From: Shewanella polaris
GTDB taxonomy: Bacteria > Pseudomonadota > Gammaproteobacteria > Enterobacterales > Shewanellaceae
DNA: 64,000 bases
Assembly: GCF_006385555.1 (NCBI RefSeq)
Contig: NZ_CP041036.1
Location: 434,001-498,000, forward strand
Reading direction: 5' to 3'
Position numbers and translations under genes: made by a program. The notes under the pieces were generated by a model. The model did not search any database. It was not told where the DNA came from and saw only the letters and a list, made by a program, of their open reading frames with translations. Positions 51,226 through 61,674 of the stretch are shown here, piece by piece (within the stretch, counting starts at the first letter, position 1; each line of letters begins with the position of its first letter).

Positions 51226-52466
51226 TGTGCAAGCTCCTCAGTCGGCATGATTTCACCATAGGTGACTAATTGCTGCAATAAAGGTGAAGCTTGAAATTTA
51301 TTAAGGGTAATTTTCTCAATATTAACCTTGGCAAGCTTATCTAAAGCTTCAATCGTTTGTTTAGTCTTGGCATCTGTTAAATCAAAATACTGTTGTAACC
51401 ATTTGTCTGCTAGCGCAATAGACTGTTTGTAATTTACCTGATCAAATCGGTACAGAGCTAATTCTGCTTGTAGCAATTTGTTGCGGATATTTTCAACCAA
51501 ATACCATTGTTGTTCTGGCGATAATAATGGTTCTAAATCAGTCGTCCGTTTGCGGATAGTAATGAAACCATCAGTTAGATCATGCCAAGTACGTGACAAG
51601 TTTTGTTGCCAATCGTCTATTGAATCCGTTACTGGCTGAGTATTTTTGTTTTCAGCAAAATGTTCATCAACACGATTTAACGGTAACGAAACTAAGTTAT
51701 CAATAACGGTATCTAATTCGAAAATGGTATTGGTGATGTCGGTGGTTTTTAATGCTTTCACTTTGTTTATATCATTAGCTAACGCTTTACGTAATGCGGT
51801 TAATGCCGGATCTTTCATCGCACTGATACGCTCATCTGCAGACTGTAATAAACCAATTGCGGTTTGAGGATCGTTTTCTAACCATAGTTTTCGACCAGCC
51901 ATGCGCACTAGGTATTCAGCTTCTGATGCCATCCAATGATTGGGGCTACGCTGGGCAATAACTGCGACACGTTCTTGTAATAGTTTATTGGATTGCTGCA
52001 ACTGGGCTAATTTTGCATAAGCTTTAGTATCGTTTAATTGTTGTTGCTCTAATGTAGTAATACGTTTACTGGTTGCTATGGCAGTTTGTTGTAACTCGTT
52101 TTTTAGCGCTTTATTTTGTTTTACCTGCTCAGATATATTTTGTCCTAACTGAGTTTGGCCATTGCTTTGTTGATCAAGCTGTAAATAAAGCCAATAACAA
52201 CCACCAACAGCAATGATTGCCACAATTAAACTGAATAATACCCCAAGACGGATCCACCAAGAGCTAGGTTTGGCTTTTCGTCGACGATTAGAAACATTTT
52301 CAGAGGAATTTGACTGATCGTTATTCGTATTGTTGCCAGCAGATTGTTGGTTGGTCGCATTGCCTTTTTTAGCCTGGGTTGGCTTTTCAACTGGGCTTGG
52401 CGTAGGAGAAATGACTTTTTCATTCTGATGTACTGGCGAATTTGAATCTTTTTTATTGTTTTCCAT
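51222..52466 (-). CDS. hemX: HemX, membrane protein of the hem operon
   Basis: 414 residues with the start at ATG 52466, which has AAGGA 6 nt upstream; an in-frame ATG 9 codons earlier has none. A low-complexity, Asn/Gln/Lys/Pro-rich cytoplasmic N-terminus (1-75) is followed by one membrane segment (about 82-104), a coiled coil and the periplasmic HemX domain. E. coli HemX was once thought to be a uroporphyrinogen methyltransferase, but no such domain is seen here. It lies 85 bp after hemD. Confidence 0.9.
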   Translation of the reverse strand: MENNKKDSNSPVHQNEKVISPTPSPVEKPTQAKKGNATNQQSAGNNTNNDQSNSSENVSNRRRKAKPSSWWIRLGVLFSLIVAIIAVGGCYWLYLQLDQQSNGQTQLGQNISEQVKQNKALKNELQQTAIATSKRITTLEQQQLNDTKAYAKLAQLQQSNKLLQERVAVIAQRSPNHWMASEAEYLVRMAGRKLWLENDPQTAIGLLQSADERISAMKDPALTALRKALANDINKVKALKTTDITNTIFELDTVIDNLVSLPLNRVDEHFAENKNTQPVTDSIDDWQQNLSRTWHDLTDGFITIRKRTTDLEPLLSPEQQWYLVENIRNKLLQAELALYRFDQVNYKQSIALADKWLQQYFDLTDAKTKQTIEALDKLAKVNIEKITLNKFQASPLLQQLVTYGEIMPTEELAQ

Positions 52467-52551
52467 GAACAGTCCTTGAAAGCAAAAATACAACCAATAA
52501 AAGCAATATTAATAAATGCGTGTCGATGCAATATAACAATACAATAACAAA

Positions 52552-53275
52552 TTATAGCGCAAGACTCGTTAGTATCGCTTGAGTATTTGCTCCATTTGCA
52601 TTGGTAATATTGCTCAACCCTATTGCTTTTGCTTGTAATTCGACGCGATTACTGGGGACTATGATATGACATGCGCGTAACCATGCAAATGATTCTTTTG
52701 GTACAAGGTCAACTAAATTGGATAATATTTCGCCGCTGGTGACGACAATGGTATCAATACCGAAGGTTTGCCATTGCTGACAAATATCGTGACTATCTAA
52801 TGCTGGCGTGGTGCGTTGATATACTTGCCAATAATTAACTTGTGCGCCTCGCTCGGTTAATTGCTCTGCTAAGGTTTCCCGACCACCCGACTCCACGGAT
52901 AATAATAATAAAAGTTTGTTTATCGACGTTTTGTAATTGAGGGAGAGACAATAAACCTTCACTGTCTTGGCTGGTTTCGGGCGAGGTAAAAGCGTTAATT
53001 TGATATTGAGCTAAGTTGTCTGCTGTTGCCTGACCTACTGCAAAATAACGGCAATGAGTAGGAAATCGTTGTTGTAGTTTTTGCGCAGCAAAATCCACCG
53101 CATTGGTACTAATAAATAGTAAGTTGTCGGTGTTGTTTAAACTGATTGGGTCGAGTTGTTCAGTGGTTGCAACAACGGTTAATAGCGGAGTAACAAGATA
53201 AGCAACGTCTCTAAATGAGAGTTGCTCTTCCATTGCTTGATTGCGCCCTTGTGGGCGCGTTAGCAAGACTTTCAT
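52552..53275 (-). pseudogene. hemD: Uroporphyrinogen-III synthase with a single-base frameshift
   Basis: The first 130 residues or so read from ATG 53275 (MKVLLTRPQGRNQAMEEQL...). The frame then slips at a GGG run (52886-52888) and the rest reads in another frame ([28 protein letters not shown]... to the stop at 52552). Removing one G gives the expected [13 protein letters not shown] junction and a full-length protein of about 240 residues. HemD closes hydroxymethylbilane to uroporphyrinogen III, needed for haem and sirohaem. The gene is flanked by intact hemC and hemX, and no second hemD is seen in the window. An error in the sequence is more likely than real loss; programmed slippage is a weaker option. 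Confidence 0.9.
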
Positions 53276-53300
53276 GGCTTGTTAGCTTAATGACAAAAAA

Positions 53301-54230
53301 TTAACTGGCATACACAGCATCTAAAATAGTTTTAGCGCCGCGACTGAGTAAATCTTCAGCAAGAGACTCACCAAGTGCAACCGCGTCGGTTTTTGAACCC
53401 GATACAGTACCACTGATAATTTGGCTGCCATCTGGGTTACCCACTAATCCACGTAGGGTTAAGTTGTCACCGTCAATTTCAGCAAAAGCACCAATAGGGA
53501 CTTGGCATCCGCCTTCAAGGCGGGTATTCATTGCTCTTTCAGCAAGGACTCTGTAACGAGTTTCTAAATGTTCAAGTGGTGCTAATAATGTTTTAACGCG
53601 TTCATCATCTGTACGGCATTCAATACCGACAGCACCTTGGCCATTTGCTGGTAATGATTCTTCAGCAGAGATAAAACCAGCAATACGTTCATTAAGTTTT
53701 AAGCGAATCAATCCAGCTGCCGCTAGAATAATTGCATCATAGTCACCACCATCTAGCTTGGCTAAACGAGTACCGACATTGCCGCGTAAATCTTTGATAA
53801 TTAAATCTGGGCGTGCAGCTCTAATTTGGCACTGACGACGTAAACTTGATGTACCTACCACAGCGCCTTGAGGCAATTCGCTGATAGATTTATAGCTGTT
53901 TGATACAAAAGCATCACGTGGATCTTCGCGTTCACAAATAACCTGTAAACCTAATCCGTCAGGGAAATCAACTGGCACGTCTTTCATTGAATGCACCGCA
54001 ATATCGGCACGATTTTCAAGAATAGCCACTTCAAGTTCTTTGACAAACAAACCTTTACCACCAACTTTTGCCAAAGGAGTATCTAAAATCACATCACCTT
54101 TGGTACTCATTGGTAATAGCTCAACGGTCAACCCTGGATGAATTTTTTCAAGTTCAGCTTTAACAAATTCAGCTTGCCACATTGCAAGTGGGCTTTTACG
54201 TGTTGCAATACGAATTACATTTTCAGACAT
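53301..54230 (-). CDS. hemC: Hydroxymethylbilane synthase (porphobilinogen deaminase)
   Basis: 309 residues from ATG 54230 ([23 protein letters not shown], the usual family start); a longer in-frame version adds 23 non-conserved residues. It links four porphobilinogens to hydroxymethylbilane on a dipyrromethane cofactor bound to the Cys in [10 protein letters not shown]. Substrate-arginine blocks [11 protein letters not shown] and [10 protein letters not shown] are present. First gene of hemCDXY and divergent from cyaA, as in E. coli. Confidence 0.96.
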   Translation of the reverse strand: MSENVIRIATRKSPLAMWQAEFVKAELEKIHPGLTVELLPMSTKGDVILDTPLAKVGGKGLFVKELEVAILENRADIAVHSMKDVPVDFPDGLGLQVICEREDPRDAFVSNSYKSISELPQGAVVGTSSLRRQCQIRAARPDLIIKDLRGNVGTRLAKLDGGDYDAIILAAAGLIRLKLNERIAGFISAEESLPANGQGAVGIECRTDDERVKTLLAPLEHLETRYRVLAERAMNTRLEGGCQVPIGAFAEIDGDNLTLRGLVGNPDGSQIISGTVSGSKTDAVALGESLAEDLLSRGAKTILDAVYAS

Positions 54231-54406
54231 AAGTAGTAGATCCAAGTCAGATAGCCTTATTAGGTTAATGCTATCACCGCTTAAGCTTTGATGTAACAAG
54301 CCGATGTTAATTGTTTGAAGTCTGTATGGCTTATTTTAGATTGATATTGTTGATTTACGGCTGGAGAAATTAAAAATTGATGATACGATGGTCACAATTT
54401 TTTATA

Positions 54407-54428
54407 AAGTGTGATCTAGATTGGAAAA
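54407..54428. promoter_or_regulatory. Possible CRP site upstream of cyaA
   Basis: AAGTGTGATCTAGAT matches the left half and centre of the CRP consensus at 14 of 15 positions, but the right half (TGGAAAA) does not fit TCACATT. It lies about 90 bp before the cyaA start. CRP represses cyaA in enterobacteria, so position supports a real if weak site. Confidence 0.4.
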
Positions 54429-54515
54429 AATGTCATTTAACGCTAATATTTAATAATTTTTTTATAATACTTATCAGCAAGTATTTGTTGTAGTTAAGAG
54501 CAAAGGAAGTGAGTC

Positions 54516-56975
54516 TTGACCGATAAAACGGTAAATTATCAACAGGATTTAGCTAAAAAATTAAATAGCATTCGATTAGCGAGAGCGCTTGATGTGCTGC
54601 CTGATTTACAGCAACAGTTATTCCACGTTATTCCTTTTTTGATTCATTATAATCAGATAGATGTGCCTGGAATTATCGATCCTAGTACGCCTTGTGGTAT
54701 CTACGGTTTTACCTTATCAAATGCGGTAATTTCAGCTTGTAATGCTTTGTCTGTACCTATTCCAGAAGCTATTCAATCAAATACTGCTGCTTTCGAAGGC
54801 GTATATGCTATGGGAAGTACCGCCAGTTTTGGACAAAACTCTCAAAGTGATATCGATATCTGGCAGGTTTATAACAGTAACCTCACTCAAGCGCAGCTTA
54901 AGTTAATTGAATATAAAAATAAGCTTATCAGTGATTGGTTTGCAGGTTTTGAATTTGAAGTGAATATTTATCTTGTGCATCCGATGCAGTTTAGAGAGTG
55001 CAGCACATTTGATAATTGCCAACCAGTAGGATTAGAAAATAGTGGTAGTAGCCAACATTGGTTATTGTTAGAAGAGTTTTATCGTACCCATATTAGGTTG
55101 GCAGGCAAAGTGGTTGCTTGGTGGCCTAGCGCTGACAGTCAAGTTACTGAGACTAATGCCAACTTACTTTATCTTGGTGATGTTAACTCTCTGCCCGCAA
55201 CTGAATATTTTGGTGCTTCATTATGGCAACTTTATAAGGGGCTAAATAAACCTCATAAAGCCTTGTTAAAAGTCTTGTTGCTAGAAGTGTATGCGTCAGA
55301 ATATCCCAACACCACGCTAATAACCCAACAAATTTGGCAGCATTGTGAGCAGCAAAATTTTAGTGTTGATAACGATGCTTATTTATTGCTTTTTAAACGT
55401 ATTGAAACTTACCTAATTGCTCAGGGAGATGATAATCGCTTAGAAATTATCAGACGTTGTTTTTACTTAAAGTCTGGAGTTAAGTTGTCGTGTTTATCAT
55501 CTCAAAATTCGACAGACTGGCGGATTGAAAAAATAAAATGCCTGGTTAAACAATGGGAATGGAGCCATGAGCTCATTACAATACTGGACAATAATGCTAA
55601 TTGGCATGCAGGTCAGTTGAAATGGTTCAACCAACAACTCTGTGAATTGTTGCTGGTTAGCTACAAAAATTTATTAAAATTTGCCTCTAAACAAACCCTA
55701 AGTGACCGTATGCGGGTTGAAGAATTAGGTTTGTTGGCGCGTAAATTACACACTTATTTTAGTGAAGATGACCATTTATTACAGCCGCTTAATCGGTTAT
55801 GGAGTGTATCAACCGCTGAAAAATCGCTAACGATCCGCCATTGCATAAAGACTTCACGGTTTTATTTATATCGCCAAGCTTATGACAAGATGGAGCGGTT
55901 TGACGCTGATAGTCGTCATCAACAAAATGCGTTTGATAATCATGCTATACATGACGCTGAAAATATATGTAGTCTAGTTGCGTGGGCGGTGATGAATGGA
56001 ATAGCAACGGCAGAAACTGATTGGTCTCAAATAGAGGGCAGTAAAAAACGGGCAGACAAGTTAGGCTATCTAGCACGTAAATTGATTCCTATCATGCACC
56101 ACGTACCTACTGTGTCTAAACGTGATTTATGCGAACCATGGTGTTATCAAAAAATTGTGTTAATAGCGAACATGGATGGTGATCCTACTGCTCAATGGCA
56201 TGGCGAAGAATTGATGCTAGATTATGTTAATACCAATATTTTATCGCTAGGCAAAGCTAAGTTAAGTATGTTGTCATCGGTTGCAATCTTGAGTTTAAAC
56301 AGTTGGGGCGAATGGCAAAGCCATCGTTTTAATGGCAGTACCGCACTATTAGAAGCGATTTCATTTATTATTCTGGGTTTAAAGCGTTCAAATGCACAAG
56401 TTGATTTATCAATTATTAGTTGCTCAGCCAAATTAAAACAGCAGATATTCAATCAGCTTAAAACCCTACTGTTACGTTGTTATGGGTTAATGAAAAAGGT
56501 CAATCAGACAAATACATTGATGCACCCCATAAGAATAGGTAATCAGCAATATAATATGTATTTTAATTCTTTAGGGATGATGTATCGTAAAAATGATTCT
56601 ACGACCCTTAACAAGAGCCATGAAGCTTATATGTTACCGCAGCCTAATTTAGCCGAGGATCCTTATTCGAGTGCACCGTCGGTGATCCAGCAATTTATTG
56701 CAAAAGGGGCGAAACAGTATTTTTTACAAGAACAAAATCAAAAGCTTGATGTATTTGTTGCCGATGAACATAACCAGCTGGAGCACTTACAATACTTAGA
56801 CACCAACATCAATGAAGTTGTTGCCAAAGAAAGTCATTTATATGTATTTGACGCAAAAAAACAATCAACTCCCATTTTTAATATGCCGCAGTTTTTTCAA
56901 CTGGTACACATAGACGGAGTGTTAACGGTAATACCTTTTGGTTTGTCTGTAGACGAGATGGGCTCAGAATTTTAA
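54516..56975 (+). CDS. cyaA: Class I adenylate cyclase
   Basis: 819 residues. The TTG start at 54516 is preceded by GGAAGTGAG; E. coli cyaA also starts with TTG, which keeps translation low. The N-terminal catalytic domain has the nucleotidyltransferase motif GSTASFGQNSQSDIDIW, and the C-terminal half is the glucose/PTS-responsive regulatory part (DNHAIHDAENICSLVAWAVMNGIA and further). It makes cAMP for CRP. It is divergent from hemC and convergent with cyaY. Confidence 0.96.
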   Translation: MTDKTVNYQQDLAKKLNSIRLARALDVLPDLQQQLFHVIPFLIHYNQIDVPGIIDPSTPCGIYGFTLSNAVISACNALSVPIPEAIQSNTAAFEGVYAMGSTASFGQNSQSDIDIWQVYNSNLTQAQLKLIEYKNKLISDWFAGFEFEVNIYLVHPMQFRECSTFDNCQPVGLENSGSSQHWLLLEEFYRTHIRLAGKVVAWWPSADSQVTETNANLLYLGDVNSLPATEYFGASLWQLYKGLNKPHKALLKVLLLEVYASEYPNTTLITQQIWQHCEQQNFSVDNDAYLLLFKRIETYLIAQGDDNRLEIIRRCFYLKSGVKLSCLSSQNSTDWRIEKIKCLVKQWEWSHELITILDNNANWHAGQLKWFNQQLCELLLVSYKNLLKFASKQTLSDRMRVEELGLLARKLHTYFSEDDHLLQPLNRLWSVSTAEKSLTIRHCIKTSRFYLYRQAYDKMERFDADSRHQQNAFDNHAIHDAENICSLVAWAVMNGIATAETDWSQIEGSKKRADKLGYLARKLIPIMHHVPTVSKRDLCEPWCYQKIVLIANMDGDPTAQWHGEELMLDYVNTNILSLGKAKLSMLSSVAILSLNSWGEWQSHRFNGSTALLEAISFIILGLKRSNAQVDLSIISCSAKLKQQIFNQLKTLLLRCYGLMKKVNQTNTLMHPIRIGNQQYNMYFNSLGMMYRKNDSTTLNKSHEAYMLPQPNLAEDPYSSAPSVIQQFIAKGAKQYFLQEQNQKLDVFVADEHNQLEHLQYLDTNINEVVAKESHLYVFDAKKQSTPIFNMPQFFQLVHIDGVLTVIPFGLSVDEMGSEF

Positions 56976-57054
56976 GCCCAATCTCAATCATCATCTCAAT
57001 GGCTATATCAACCACTGTAATAAATCACTATCACAAACTAACTCATAACGACTT

Positions 57055-57390
57055 TTATGCGTTTATCTCGAGCATAATTTCGCTTTGTTTGTAGATAGCA
57101 TCAATCACAAAAGGCATAAACTCTAATCCATTGCGGGTATCTAACCATTTGCTATCATTGTAATTAAAGTGATAGCCACCTGATTTTGTCGCTAACCAAA
57201 TTTCATGCAAAGGCTCTTGCTTATTGATGACGATTTGCGAACCATCTTCAAAAGACAGCTGTAAAACATTGCCACTAGCATTGATATCGACATCAGCATC
57301 TTGCTCGTCAATCGCTTTTTCTACCGCGTTCTCTATCTCGCCAAACATTTCATCGGCTAATCGATGAAACTCAGTATCTGTAATAGTCAT
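57055..57390 (-). CDS. cyaY: Frataxin-like iron-sulfur assembly protein
   Basis: 111 residues, usual length 106-110. The acidic first helix ([23 protein letters not shown]) that binds iron, and the beta-sheet core with [34 protein letters not shown], are typical. CyaY binds IscS and tunes Fe-S cluster assembly. It is convergent with cyaA and divergent from lptM, an order shared with E. coli. Confidence 0.95.
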   Translation of the reverse strand: MTITDTEFHRLADEMFGEIENAVEKAIDEQDADVDINASGNVLQLSFEDGSQIVINKQEPLHEIWLATKSGGYHFNYNDSKWLDTRNGLEFMPFVIDAIYKQSEIMLEINA

Positions 57391-57457
57391 GTATTTCTAT
57401 CCTTTGCTTTCTGCGTTATGAATGCGATTATAAGACCATTATTCATTAGATGCACAG

Positions 57458-57652
57458 ATGTTGAGAAAAATGAGACTGCTTTTATTTATTATGCTTGCTA
57501 GCCTAGTCGTAACCGCATGTGGTCAAAAGGGGGTTTTATATAAATCCCCTGAGCCTGTGGTCAATAAAGTCGCCCCCAAACCTGCCAGCACTGATGTGCC
57601 GACGCAAACTGAGGAGTTCGACTCTCAACCTTCAACCTCACAACAAGAATAG
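57458..57652 (+). CDS. lptM: LPS-assembly lipoprotein LptM (YifL)
   Basis: 64 residues: a signal ending in lipobox VTAC (Cys21) followed by GQKGVLYKSPEP, the hallmark LptM N-terminus, and a low-complexity Pro/Ser/Thr/Gln tail. LptM binds the LptDE complex and helps oxidative maturation of LptD. Either ATG 57458 or ATG 57470 could be the start; the second has GAG at closer spacing. It lies 20 bp before lysA and is probably cotranscribed with it. Confidence 0.9.
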   Translation: MLRKMRLLLFIMLASLVVTACGQKGVLYKSPEPVVNKVAPKPASTDVPTQTEEFDSQPSTSQQE

Positions 57653-57672
57653 CATTTATAAGGGACCGCATT

Positions 57673-58917
57673 TTGGATTACTTTTCATATCAAAATGATT
57701 CACTATTCGCAGAAGACTGCGATGTAGCAAAACTGGCCAACACTCACGGTACACCGCTGTACATTTATTCTCGTGCCACATTAGAGCGTCATTGGCATGC
57801 ATTTAATAATGCAGTGGCCGAGCATCCGCACCTTATTTGTTATGCAGTGAAGGCTAATTCAAACCTTGCGGTATTAAATGTGTTAGCTCGTTTAGGCAGT
57901 GGTTTTGATATTGTCTCTGGCGGTGAACTCTCACGAGTACTAAAAGCTGGCGGCGATCCTAAAAAAGTGGTTTTTTCTGGTGTGGGCAAAACCGTTGCCG
58001 AAATGGAGCAGGCTCTAAATATTGGTATTTACTGTTTTAATGTTGAGTCGAGTGCTGAACTTGAGCAGCTTAATGATGTTGCAGGCCGTTTAGGTAAAGT
58101 TGCACCGGTTTCATTGCGGATTAATCCCGATGTTGATGCGGGTACTCATCCTTATATTTCGACAGGTCTTAAAGAAAATAAATTTGGTATTGCCATGGAC
58201 GAGGCCGAAGTGGTTTTTGCTCGTGCAGCCGAATTAGCCCATTTACATATTAAAGGTGTGGATTGCCATATTGGTTCTCAGCTTACCGAAATAAAGCCAT
58301 TTTTAGATGCAATGGACCGTATGCTTGCATTAATAGACCGTTTAGGCGAGCAAGGTATTGAGATTGAACATTTTGATGTGGGTGGTGGATTAGGTGTGAC
58401 ATACAACAATGAAACCCCGCCACATCCAGACGCATATGCCGCAGCATTACTCGATCGCTTAAATGGGCGTAAGTTGACGTTAATTTTTGAACCGGGTCGA
58501 GCCATTGCTGCTAATGCAGGTATTTTTGTCACTCAAGTGCTTTACCTAAAAGAAAACAGTGATAAACGCTTTGCGATTGTTGATGGTGCAATGAATGATC
58601 TTATTCGTCCGTCGCTTTATAGTGCATGGCAAAATATTATTCCTGTACAACAAAATGATGCACCAACCTTTGCTTATGATATTGTAGGACCTGTATGTGA
58701 AACCGGTGACTTTTTGGGTAAAGACAGACAGTTAGCCGTAAAAACAGGCGACTTATTAGCGGTTCGTTCAAGTGGCGCTTATGGTTTTGCTATGTCATCT
58801 AATTATAATTCACGACCTCGTGTGGCTGAAGTGATGGTTGATGGAAATAAAGACTTGGTTGTGCGTCAGCGTGAAACGCTAGAACAACTTTGGCAAGGCG
58901 AACAGTTATTGCCATAG
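57673..58917 (+). CDS. lysA: Diaminopimelate decarboxylase
   Basis: 414 residues. TTG start at 57673, 7 nt after AAGGGA. A fold III PLP enzyme (alanine-racemase-like barrel) with PLP lysine Lys60 in CYAVKANSN, HIGSQ, the glycine-rich FDVGGGLGV loop, EPGR for phosphate, and PVCETGD with the active-site Cys from the partner subunit. It makes L-lysine from meso-diaminopimelate, the last step of the pathway. It sits directly before dapF, which makes its substrate; E. coli keeps the two apart. Confidence 0.96.
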   Translation: MDYFSYQNDSLFAEDCDVAKLANTHGTPLYIYSRATLERHWHAFNNAVAEHPHLICYAVKANSNLAVLNVLARLGSGFDIVSGGELSRVLKAGGDPKKVVFSGVGKTVAEMEQALNIGIYCFNVESSAELEQLNDVAGRLGKVAPVSLRINPDVDAGTHPYISTGLKENKFGIAMDEAEVVFARAAELAHLHIKGVDCHIGSQLTEIKPFLDAMDRMLALIDRLGEQGIEIEHFDVGGGLGVTYNNETPPHPDAYAAALLDRLNGRKLTLIFEPGRAIAANAGIFVTQVLYLKENSDKRFAIVDGAMNDLIRPSLYSAWQNIIPVQQNDAPTFAYDIVGPVCETGDFLGKDRQLAVKTGDLLAVRSSGAYGFAMSSNYNSRPRVAEVMVDGNKDLVVRQRETLEQLWQGEQLLP

Positions 58918-58957
58918 GCAATAAGCTATTGGCATAATGTTTTATAAGGAAACTTTT

Positions 58958-59785
58958 GTGATCCATTTCACTAAGATGCACGGACTGGGTAATGATTTTA
59001 TGGTCGTTGATGGCGTAACACAAAATGTGTTTTTTTCGTCTGAGCAAATCCGCCGTCTTGCCGATCGTAATTTTGGCATTGGTTTTGATCAACTACTGTT
59101 GGTTGAGCCACCTTACGATCCAGATTTAGATTTCCATTATCGTATTTTTAACGCCGATGGCAGTGAAGTTGAACAGTGTGGTAATGGCGCCCGCTGTTTT
59201 GCTCGTTTTGTTCGTAATAAAGGCTTAACTCAAAAGAATAAAATTCGCGTGAGTACAAACTCAGGCAAAATTACCTTACGGATTGAGCGTGATGGCAACG
59301 TGACCGTCAATATGGGCGTACCCATTATCGAACCGAGCCAAATTCCGTTTAAAGCTAAAAAAAGTGAAAAAACATATTTACTACAAACCCCAATGCAAAC
59401 TTATTTGTGTGGTGCCATTTCTATGGGCAATCCACACTGTGTTATTGAGGTTGAAGATGTGCAAAACGTGGCCGTTGATGAAATAGGCAGTATATTAACT
59501 CGTCACGAACGCTTCCCTAAAGGCGTGAATGTCGGCTTTATGCAAGTGTTAACACCTGGGCATATTAAATTGCGGGTGTATGAACGTGGTGCAGCAGAAA
59601 CCTTAGCTTGTGGCACTGGAGCGTGTGCTGCTGCTGCGGTCGGACAATTACAAGATAAGCTTAATAAACAGGTAAGAGTTGACTTACCTGGTGGCAGCTT
59701 ATTGATTAATTGGGAAGGTGAGGGCAAACCTCTGTGGATGACTGGACCGGCAGAACACGTATACGACGGGCAAATACAATTATGA
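58958..59785 (+). CDS. dapF: Diaminopimelate epimerase
   Basis: 275 residues from GTG 58958 (AAGGAAAC upstream), giving [19 protein letters not shown] as in the family; an ATG 7 codons earlier has no support. It converts LL- to meso-diaminopimelate for peptidoglycan and lysine. The two catalytic cysteines lie in QCGNGARC (Cys74) and ACGTGACAAA. It ends in an ATGA overlap with the DUF484 gene. Confidence 0.96.
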   Translation: MIHFTKMHGLGNDFMVVDGVTQNVFFSSEQIRRLADRNFGIGFDQLLLVEPPYDPDLDFHYRIFNADGSEVEQCGNGARCFARFVRNKGLTQKNKIRVSTNSGKITLRIERDGNVTVNMGVPIIEPSQIPFKAKKSEKTYLLQTPMQTYLCGAISMGNPHCVIEVEDVQNVAVDEIGSILTRHERFPKGVNVGFMQVLTPGHIKLRVYERGAAETLACGTGACAAAAVGQLQDKLNKQVRVDLPGGSLLINWEGEGKPLWMTGPAEHVYDGQIQL

Positions 59786-60534
59786 GTGAGATGACCTCAG
59801 GAGTCGGTTTGACAAACAAAGTAGCAGATGAAACAGCTGACGATACGGTGAGTAGCGCACAAGCAAAAGACATTAATTCAATAGGCCAAGATCTGGCAGT
59901 CGACATGATGGCCAATTTGCAGCAAGCGCCATTTGATGAAATGTTGATTCGTGAATACTTATTGGATAATCCCGACTTTTTTAATCGTTATCCCGAGCTA
60001 TTAGTGGCTATGCGTATACCGCATGCAGAACGTGGCGCTGTATCATTAGTAGAACGCCGACAAGAACTGTTGCGTCAACGTGTTAGCCAGCTCGAAGAAG
60101 AAATCACCTCGCTAATGAATATTGCGACTCATAATGAGAGAATATTCAAATTTAATACTGAGTTATCGTTTAAAATGCTTGCTAGCCAAGATTTGGGTGA
60201 GCTGCGTTTAGTGTTGTCTGAGGGATTAAAAACTGAGTTTGGCTTTAGTCATGTTAGGTTGATTACAGTGCACGATATCGACAGCGAATTAGCTAATATT
60301 TGGCGTCATCGAGTCCATAGTGGTTATTACTTTGGCCGATTGACCCAATCAGAATCCAAACGTTTGTTTGGTAGTGAAGTAGGGTCGGTGGCATTAACTA
60401 AATTATCTGATGAAAATGGCCAAGTCATATTTGCCATTGCCAGTAAAGATCCCACCCATTTTCATCCTGATATGGATTCGTTATTATTTAGCCAATTACG
60501 TCGTTTGTTAGACCATATGTTGCCGCAATTGTAA
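59782..60534 (+). CDS. DUF484 family protein (GAF-like)
   Basis: 250 residues, start at ATG 59782 overlapping the dapF stop. A variable N-terminus is followed by the DUF484 domain: [22 protein letters not shown], a coiled coil ([21 protein letters not shown]) and a C-terminal GAF-like fold. It lies between dapF and xerC, as in many gammaproteobacteria (yigA in E. coli). Its function is unknown. Confidence 0.9.
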   Translation: MSEMTSGVGLTNKVADETADDTVSSAQAKDINSIGQDLAVDMMANLQQAPFDEMLIREYLLDNPDFFNRYPELLVAMRIPHAERGAVSLVERRQELLRQRVSQLEEEITSLMNIATHNERIFKFNTELSFKMLASQDLGELRLVLSEGLKTEFGFSHVRLITVHDIDSELANIWRHRVHSGYYFGRLTQSESKRLFGSEVGSVALTKLSDENGQVIFAIASKDPTHFHPDMDSLLFSQLRRLLDHMLPQL

Positions 60535-60774
60535 TCGTTAAAGCTAAATATGTATTATCTAAGAAAACATGGCTTAGTTTAATCATTTGTAACCACTGTG
60601 CAGCCATTCTAATTTGAGATCTTGGTATCAAAATGTAATGCAAATGCTCGGGGAGGCTTTTTTGCTTAGCCCGAAGCGAAACATCGTAGTGCCGTGTTTT
60701 ATACCAGTATTTTTCACCGATTAAATAGGCTTAAATGGCGACGGCCTGATTAATTACAATCCGGGAGTACCTTG

Positions 60775-61674
60775 ATGAAGCCTACAGACTGGCAAACGAT
60801 ATTTAGCCAACATTTGACCTCAGAAAGACAACTCTCAGCTTATACTGTGCGTAACTACATGTTTGAGTTGCGTCGAGTTGAAGCTATTTTAACTGAATCA
60901 ACCAATCTCATTGATGTTAGCCGAGATCAACTGCAGTCTGTGCTGGCCACCTTACATCGTAAAGGTTTGAGTCCCCGATCATTATCTTTGTGTTTGTCTG
61001 CTCTAAAACAGTTTTTTGATTTTTTACTGCGCGAAGGTGCCGTAACGGTCAATCCCGCACATACGTTAAGTGCGCCAAAACAAAATAAACCCTTACCGAA
61101 AAATATGGATGTGGATGCGATTAGCCATTTATTGTCTATAGAGGGGGATGATCCTTTGAGTTTGCGCGATAAAGCCATTATGGAGTTATTTTATTCAAGT
61201 GGCTTACGTTTAGCTGAATTAGCTAGTTTAGATTGCGTTGACATCAAGTTTGATCAAAGCGAAGTTAAAGTGATGGGTAAGGGCAGTAAACAGCGGGTTG
61301 TGCCAATTGGTAAGCTCGCGTTAAATGCGTTAGCAAGCTGGTTAAATTGCCGTAATCAATTATCGTGTACTCAAGCGGGTGATGCATTATTTGTCAGCAG
61401 CCAAGGCAAACGATTGTCCCATCGTAGTATTCAAGCGCGTATGGCTAAGTGGGGGCAAGAACAAGCCATGGCGGTAAAAGTTCATCCGCATAAGTTGCGT
61501 CATTCGTTTGCAACTCATATGCTTGAATCAAGCCAAGATTTACGTGCCGTACAAGAATTACTCGGTCATGCGAATTTATCGACCACACAAATATACACCA
61601 GTTTAGACTTTCAACACCTTGCCAAAGTGTACGATAACGCGCATCCAAGAGCGAAAAAAAACAGGGGGAAATAA
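60775..61674 (+). CDS. xerC: Site-specific tyrosine recombinase XerC
   Basis: 299 residues from ATG 60775, with GGGAG 7 nt upstream. An N-terminal SAM-like core-binding domain (residues 1-95) and the catalytic domain with all six residues: Arg145, Lys169, His239, Arg242, His265 and nucleophile Tyr274. With XerD it resolves chromosome dimers at dif during division. A 240-bp gap separates it from DUF484. Its stop overlaps the yigB start (TAATG). Confidence 0.97.
   Translation: MKPTDWQTIFSQHLTSERQLSAYTVRNYMFELRRVEAILTESTNLIDVSRDQLQSVLATLHRKGLSPRSLSLCLSALKQFFDFLLREGAVTVNPAHTLSAPKQNKPLPKNMDVDAISHLLSIEGDDPLSLRDKAIMELFYSSGLRLAELASLDCVDIKFDQSEVKVMGKGSKQRVVPIGKLALNALASWLNCRNQLSCTQAGDALFVSSQGKRLSHRSIQARMAKWGQEQAMAVKVHPHKLRHSFATHMLESSQDLRAVQELLGHANLSTTQIYTSLDFQHLAKVYDNAHPRAKKNRGK

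Noticed and set aside
52835..53275. A 146-residue protein as a complete short HemD
   Set aside because: Its last 15 or so residues are out-of-frame sequence; the conserved C-terminal half of HemD continues in the next frame.
54396..54415. TCACA...TGTGA in the hemC-cyaA gap as a CRP site
   Set aside because: The half sites point outward (TCACA first), opposite to the CRP arrangement; the site at 54407-54428 fits better, though only in its left half.
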